This document shows, piece after piece, positions 59,463 to 64,000 of a stretch of 64,000 nucleotides of DNA (the stretch's first letter is position 1; every line of letters starts with the position of its first letter). Position numbers and translations under genes: made by a program. Under the pieces are notes generated by a model. It did no database searches and had not been told where the DNA came from. It was given only the letters and a program-made list of their open reading frames with translations. The stretch is taken from the NCBI RefSeq assembly GCF_022201045.2, contig NC_068558.1, forward strand, positions 44,481,001-44,545,000, given 5' to 3'. The stretch comes from Citrus sinensis (lineage: Eukaryota; Streptophyta; Magnoliopsida; Sapindales; Rutaceae).

Positions 59463-60545
59463 CCGGAGGCTTCCTTATCAGGTTCTTGGTTCTCTGAGGT
59501 GGAGGACTTGAATTTCTTGGGAGAACTCATCAATAAGTTTTTTTATTATCAAGAAAATCCATTAATTAGAGCTGAGTTTTGATATTTTATTTTATTTTTT
59601 GGTTTTGACCACGAGTTTTGATATTTTATGGGAGAGTATTCAGAGGAACGGTGTGTGGGGCCGTGTGAGCGATTGGGCGGGTGGCATGCCAACGTGGCAT
59701 TTCAGTAGTTAGTTGTGGCGACTATAGTTTGGGAGTTCGGTAACCGTATACATACAGTTACCATCTATAGTGAAGCACTACTCTTATGATTTACTAATCA
59801 AATCTAAAACATATTGGTAGATAAATTTAATTGATAATGAAAAAGTTGCAACCACTAAAAAATATATCGTCGGAATAATAAGTATTATGTATCATGATCA
59901 TTGTTCCAACAACTAAAAATATTTTAATTTTTTTTTCTCCTAACCTCTCTTAATTTAATAAGTGGGCAATATTAAATTTTAAATTTTAGTGTTGATAATC
60001 AAATCAATTGTTTTTTTACTTTATAATCAAGTTATATTTTTTTCGCTAGATTTAAAAAAATTAAGAGAGGATCATAATTCTAAGGACTATGATGGAGGAA
60101 ATTTTGGCTACGCTGCATGCACAAATTGAAATTTTCCGGAAATGTTTCTCATGCCATCATTAACTTAGGATGACCCTAACTTATCTCCTTTAATTTGGTA
60201 GTGGATTTCGAATCAACCAATGTTGTGTACCTTCTTAACAGAAAAAAAACGAAGTAGTACAGGACATTCTACAATAATTTTCGGCATGTTATAACCTTGT
60301 TGCTTCTATGCTGGGCAAGCTTGCTTTCAAATTTTTCCATGTCCTCGTGTTGGCTGGTAGATTTCCGAGTGACCATTATTTGCACACTTAAATTCTGTTT
60401 TATGAACGAAGTTCTTTTACATAAAATAAGAATAATAATAATAATTCCATTTATGAGTTCCTGAATTTATTTGCTAATTACCATGTCAAATTAGAAAATT
60501 ACATTAATTAAGCAGTAAAAGACTGATGGAGTATTACTGAAGATA
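59463..60545. other. Upstream region of FAF-like copy 2
   Basis: It contains the out-of-frame old N-terminus of FAF-like copy 2 (about 59470-59530) and promoter sequence related to 47330-47700. Beyond about 60000 it is AT-rich with no gene seen. Confidence 0.5.
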
Positions 60546-60770
60546 ACAGTACAATATTATTCGACCACATAATCAGGGGTATAAAGGGAAGAAACATTGA
60601 CTTGGCCCCACCAAACTAGCTGACTCTTTAAAATTTGTCTTTAATACGGCAGCGGTTGCTGGCTATGAAAGGCAGTTGCTGGCTATGAAAAGCAGTTGCT
60701 GCTAACCGGCGCCGTCAGTACACCGCGATAGAAGCCGCCCCGCCCGGTCTAGTTGAATTATCTCGAAACG
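60546..60770 (+). pseudogene. Relic of the GH3 promoter/leader, unit 2, without MULE
   Basis: AGAAACATTGACTTGG...GGCTATGAAAAGCAGTTGCTGCTAA...GTACACCGCGATA corresponds to AGAAATGTTGACTTCA...GGTTATCAAAAGCTG at 47845-47923 continued by TTCATGCTAAGC...GCACACCACGATACC at 54608-54650. It reads through the target site (about 60687-60695) without the element. A local 20-bp tandem repeat (GTTGCTGGCTATGAAA) lies at 60653-60702. Confidence 0.72.
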
Positions 60771-61702
60771 TTATTAACGCAACATTAATAAGTTTTGTTT
60801 GTTAAACGAAATATCTACGACTATTATAATTTATTTGGAATTGAGTAGTTAGTAACTTAAAATATAATTTTTATAAAATAAAGTTATAATTATGAATTAA
60901 AAGTTAATATTATATTATAAATATAATTTTTATATAATAATTTTAATAAAATTAATAAATTTTTAATAAATATTTTATCGTATAAATATAAAATTAAATC
61001 AATTTAATTTTTAAATTATTTTATATAATATTTATTAAACACTTTAATACCGTACGTTAACCTCAATCCGAATCAGAACATATAAAAGATATATGCCAAA
61101 GTCATATTTGTGTGATTACTAGGCAATACAAATAGAATTCTAGCATAATAGAGTTTGGAGTCCGGGTCCTTCAGTACTTATTGGTTCTTACATTAGAGTT
61201 TGAGAAAAAATAATTATATCAATTATAATAATAATGATATTTGTATAAAAATGATTTTAAAAAAATTATTACAGTATTTTTTATTTTGTGGTGATATTTA
61301 TATTATTTTTTGTGCTATTTATATGTACATATCCTAAATATTCATATGATTTAGAAAATCTAAAGTAAATTTTTAATACTAAACCATAAATTCATCCATT
61401 TAAGTAAAAGATTTAAAAAACGAAGAAAAAAAAAGGAGAAGAGGGGGAAGAGAAAAACTACAGATGGCGGCTGAAGGAGGTTATTTTGGTCATTTTACAT
61501 AAATTAGGTGGATATGGTTTGAAAATTTTGAAAGTCATCTCTGACTTCAAAATCCTCTTCACCTTTACAAATCCCCAGTTCCTTCCCCACCAAACGAATA
61601 AGCTCATCATCTATGCGATTAGAAATCCTCACCAAACGCATAAGCTTATTGTCTATCCGATTAGAAACAGAAACACAATCATAGACAGACAGTGATCCAA
61701 AA
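60771..61702. other. AT-rich upstream region of the ARM-repeat gene
   Basis: No gene is seen. It is very AT-rich to about 61440. The last 250 bp are the probable leader of the ARM gene, with a direct repeat of about 50 bp (AAATCCCCAGTTCC...CATCTATGCGATTAG-like text repeated as CATAAGCTTATTGTCTATCCGATTAG). Confidence 0.45.
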
Positions 61703-62653
61703 ATGGAAGTAAAGCGACGCACCGTTCGGTCGTTAGTGACCAAACTCGGTTCAGTGTCGGAACAAACACGGGCCGAGGCTCTGGCCGAGCTGCGCCTCCT
61801 TTCAAAGCACGACGCCGAAATCCGTCCTATGATCTCCGAAGCTGGCTCTATCCCGTACTTAGCCGAAATCCTTTATTCCTCCTCGCACGCATTTCAAGAA
61901 AACGCCGCCGCCACGCTCCTGAACCTCTCAATCACCTCGCGTGACTCTCTGATGTCCACGCGCGGCCTCCTCGACGCCATCTCCCACGTGCTCCGCCACC
62001 ACTCCACCTCCACCTCCTCCGCCGCCGTACAATCCTCCGCCGCTACGTTGCACAGCCTACTAGTCGTCGATTCTTACCGCCCGATCATCGGTGCCAAGCG
62101 CGATATCATTCACTCTCTCATTGAAATCATAAAAACGCGTAACTCACCGCTGCGTTCTGTTAAAGACGCGTTAAAAGCGCTTTTTGGAATTGCGCTTTAT
62201 CCGTTAAATCGCTATCAAGTAATTGCGCTAGGTGGGGTCCAGCCTTTGTTTTCACTGGTTGTGAACGGGGGAAGGGCTGGGATTGTGGAGGACGCGAGCG
62301 CAGTGATCGCGCAAATTGCGGGATGTGAGGAAAGTGTGGACGAATTTAAGAAATGTTGTGGAATCGGAGTGTTGGTGGATTTGTTAGATTTGGGCACGGG
62401 ATCAGGTCATAGAGTAAAGGAAAATGCAGTGTCAGCGCTGTTGAATTTGGTGAATTTTGGAGGGGAAAGAGCTGCAGAAGAAGTAAAAGAGATGGCGATG
62501 CAAGTAGCGGATGGAATTGCTGATGTGGCCCAAAATGGGAGCGCAAAGGGTAAGACAAAGGCAGTAGCGTTACTGAAGATACTGGTTGATGATGGGAATA
62601 TGGTGAGAGATTCATATTTTTCTTCTTTGCTTGATCAATCAGAGTCTTTATGA
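61703..62653 (+). CDS. Armadillo-repeat protein, intronless
   Basis: A single exon of 316 aa from the ATG at 61703 (MEVKRRTVRSLVTKLGSVSEQTRAEALAEL). Repeated ARM motifs are visible: EAGSIPYLAEILYSS..FQENAAATLLNLSI, LLDAISHVLRHHS..VQSSAATLHSLL, SLIEIIKTRNS..VKDALKALFGIAL, GGVQPLFSLVVNG..VEDASAVIAQIAG and GVLVDLLDLG..VKENAVSALLNLV. This resembles the ARM half of plant U-box (PUB) proteins but has no U-box, so it is a protein-interaction scaffold without predicted E3 activity. The first half is strikingly G/C-rich compared with its neighbours. It lies between two parts of a broken GH3 copy. Confidence 0.85.
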   Translation: MEVKRRTVRSLVTKLGSVSEQTRAEALAELRLLSKHDAEIRPMISEAGSIPYLAEILYSSSHAFQENAAATLLNLSITSRDSLMSTRGLLDAISHVLRHHSTSTSSAAVQSSAATLHSLLVVDSYRPIIGAKRDIIHSLIEIIKTRNSPLRSVKDALKALFGIALYPLNRYQVIALGGVQPLFSLVVNGGRAGIVEDASAVIAQIAGCEESVDEFKKCCGIGVLVDLLDLGTGSGHRVKENAVSALLNLVNFGGERAAEEVKEMAMQVADGIADVAQNGSAKGKTKAVALLKILVDDGNMVRDSYFSSLLDQSESL

Positions 62654-62986
62654 ATGTAGTTTATATTGTTTGATCTAGTAGTGACTTTAGGTTCAACGTT
62701 GTACAATTTAGAAATTTTATTGTATTGGTATTGACAATATGATGTATCATCAAATTTAGTTTATAATAATTGTTTGGTTTTGTATATTTGACAAGAATTG
62801 ATTTTAGCACGACATATTTATTCATTCATTCACTGGTTGCCTTCATTTTCAGTTTTTTATTCTAGTTCTATTGTGAGACGGTGATGAACATCTGTTTATC
62901 TCTATCTATATTATTGTCAAATATCCATGGATATTTGGTTATGAAGTCCTGAAATAGCTGTTTATAAGCTTCATTAGAATATTACG

Positions 62987-63540
62987 ATGACCAATGAAGA
63001 GATACTCAAAAAGCTCAAGAACTGAAGGAAGGTCACCAGCTCGAGATTCTCCAGTCCATTCTTGAATGCTGAAGCTCGAGATTCTCCAGTCCTTTCTTGA
63101 ATGCTGAAGCTGCATACGTTATCTCCAAACCCATCTCTTTGGCTACGGTGCATTGATTGATGCAGCAACTTTATCAATCAACTGGCCAGTGGTGATATGG
63201 TCAACATGATTTGCCTCTCCTGTTCATTTATCCCCTAGTATGCTTCTTTTACAGGTAAAAGGAAGATCATCTTTCCCTTAGCCAGTCCAGGCAAATATTA
63301 GAACTTGGATGATCTTTTCTTTTAAAAAATAAAACAATGTTTATATTTCTGGAAGGCCAAATTGATTCCATATTTTGACTTGGCACATTCAGAAACTGCT
63401 TCATTAATAGCTCACTAAGGTAGTGGTGCAATTCTTCAAAGGATTTTTTTTTTTTTTTCCAGCTGCTCCTCTTTGTACAAAACAGGAAGGAATGGCTAAA
63501 CTTTTGATTGATTGGCCAGAGGCTTCTATATTCTTTGACT
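62987..63540 (+). pseudogene. GH3 pseudogene relic (exons 1-2 and 3'UTR, large exon missing)
   Basis: 62987-63255 is a decayed copy of GH3 exon 1: ATGACCAATGAAGAGATACT matches ATGACCGACGAAGACATCCT, and TTAGTATGCTTCTTTTACAG|GTAAAA is kept including the donor. A TGA follows after about 11 codons, and a 35-bp tandem duplication lies at 63039-63073/63074-63108. 63355-63440 is exon 2 debris (CCAAATTGATTCCATATTTTGAC). About 63500-63535 resembles the GH3 3'UTR (GGCCAGAGGCTTCTATATTCTT). The 1.3 kb third exon is gone. Confidence 0.85.
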
Positions 63541-63934
63541 AACTAAATTTCAGCTTGCTAGTTTCTATGTTTTTACATGGAGTTGTAATTGAGCACCACT
63601 ATCATCATCATTCATAAATCCGCACCAATAACAAATTGATGAATTTCCATCATTAGATGTAATGTAGACCATACACATTTGTAAGTATGATTATTCCTGT
63701 CCTCAGTCTAGGCATGTATGTACTTAGAGTGAAAAAAAAAAGGAGAGAAAAATTTATTCCCTTGAAAAGTGTGTTTTCTACAAAACACAAGGATTTCAGT
63801 ATCATTGACTGTGCACAGCATCAAATTTTATCATTGTTATGGAACATTTCCTATTTCTCAAGGTTTTGAAGTTCCTTCAAAAGTTAAAATGAAAATGTCC
63901 TAGACATCACGGTCTTTATTCCATTTTTGCGTCT
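63541..63934. other. Spacer between GH3 relic and sugar transporter fragment
   Basis: No gene is seen. The right part should be the 3'UTR of the minus-strand transporter. Confidence 0.45.
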
Positions 63935-64000
63935 CTACATATTCATAGTTGCTTGAATTTCCTCCAGGGTTCTCCCCTTTGTTTCAGGTACCACTGTGGT
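63935..64000 (-). CDS. C-terminal end of an ERD6-like sugar transporter (rest outside window)
   Basis: The minus strand reads VVPETKGRTLEEIQATMNM then TAG (63937-63935). PETKGRTLEEIQA is the hallmark C-terminal motif of MFS sugar porters and is closest to the vacuolar ERD6-like (ESL) group. An AG just before the Val codon (…CACAG|TGGTACC) may be the acceptor of the last exon. Only about 21 codons are visible. Confidence 0.78.
   Translation of the reverse strand, partial: TTVVPETKGRTLEEIQATMNM

Noticed and set aside
59020-59511. 163-codon plus-strand frame opposite FAF-like copy 2
   Set aside because: It is a shadow of the conserved minus-strand gene; the paralogue at 46.5-47.3 kb does not keep it open.

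Overview
This is a nuclear window from a flowering plant. The genes carry canonical GT-AG introns, the spacers are AT-rich, and there are plastid-targeted proteins, a nuclear tRNA-Ser, a copia retrotransposon, MITEs and a Mutator-like element. Gene content and protein similarity suggest a rosid eudicot, and Citrus or a relative would fit, but the species cannot be proved from sequence alone. mTERF4 and an RF298-type RING ligase occur in the same window. I recall their Arabidopsis counterparts as adjacent loci (At4g02990 and At4g03000), so this looks like expanded microsynteny.

Layout, left to right. 1-640 (-): 5' part of a DUF4283 (LINE gag-like) reading frame cut by the window edge. 2579-4138 (+): mTERF4/BSM/RUG2-like plastid RNA factor. 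5049-6837 (-): four-exon plastid membrane protein. 6838-9900: AT-rich spacer with a Tourist-like MITE. 10296-28969 (+): a complete 21-exon PIEZO mechanosensitive channel gene (2483 aa) whose seventh intron holds a decayed, internally deleted copia element with a target-site duplication. 30597-33955 (-): MBD4-type protein (CW zinc finger plus MBD) with a 2.8 kb first intron containing a locally triplicated segment and a MITE. 34396-34777: Mutator-type MITE. 36814-39673 (+): RF298-like RING E3. 40406-40487 (+): tRNA-Ser(UGA).

The right third (about 43.7-63.6 kb) is the most unusual part. A direct tandem duplication has the order [EEP-nuclease gene - FAF-like gene (-) - GH3 gene (+)] repeated as [EEP intron relic - FAF-like gene (-) - GH3 relic]. 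In unit 1 a 6,675-bp Mutator-like element (47924-54598, perfect 9-bp target duplication) lies between the divergent FAF-like and GH3 genes, just upstream of GH3. Unit 2 keeps a diverged paralogous site without that element (about 60687-60695). The element carries a captured fragment of an EamA/SLC35F-type transporter, a 45-bp coding-like tandem repeat and a 2.3 kb array of about 12 units of 163-224 bp. In unit 2 the GH3 copy is broken: its promoter-like part and its exon 1 relic are separated by an intronless ARM-repeat gene, and its large last exon is missing.

The functional genes act in plastid gene expression (mTERF4), tonoplast or plasma-membrane mechanosensing (PIEZO), chromatin reading (MBD4), ubiquitination (RF298), translation (tRNA-Ser), hormone or benzoate conjugation (GH3), meristem or growth regulation (FAF-like) and sugar transport (right-edge fragment). 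Apart from the divergent FAF-like/GH3 pair, they do not form an obvious functional cluster. I see no wholly new system. The novelty here is structural.
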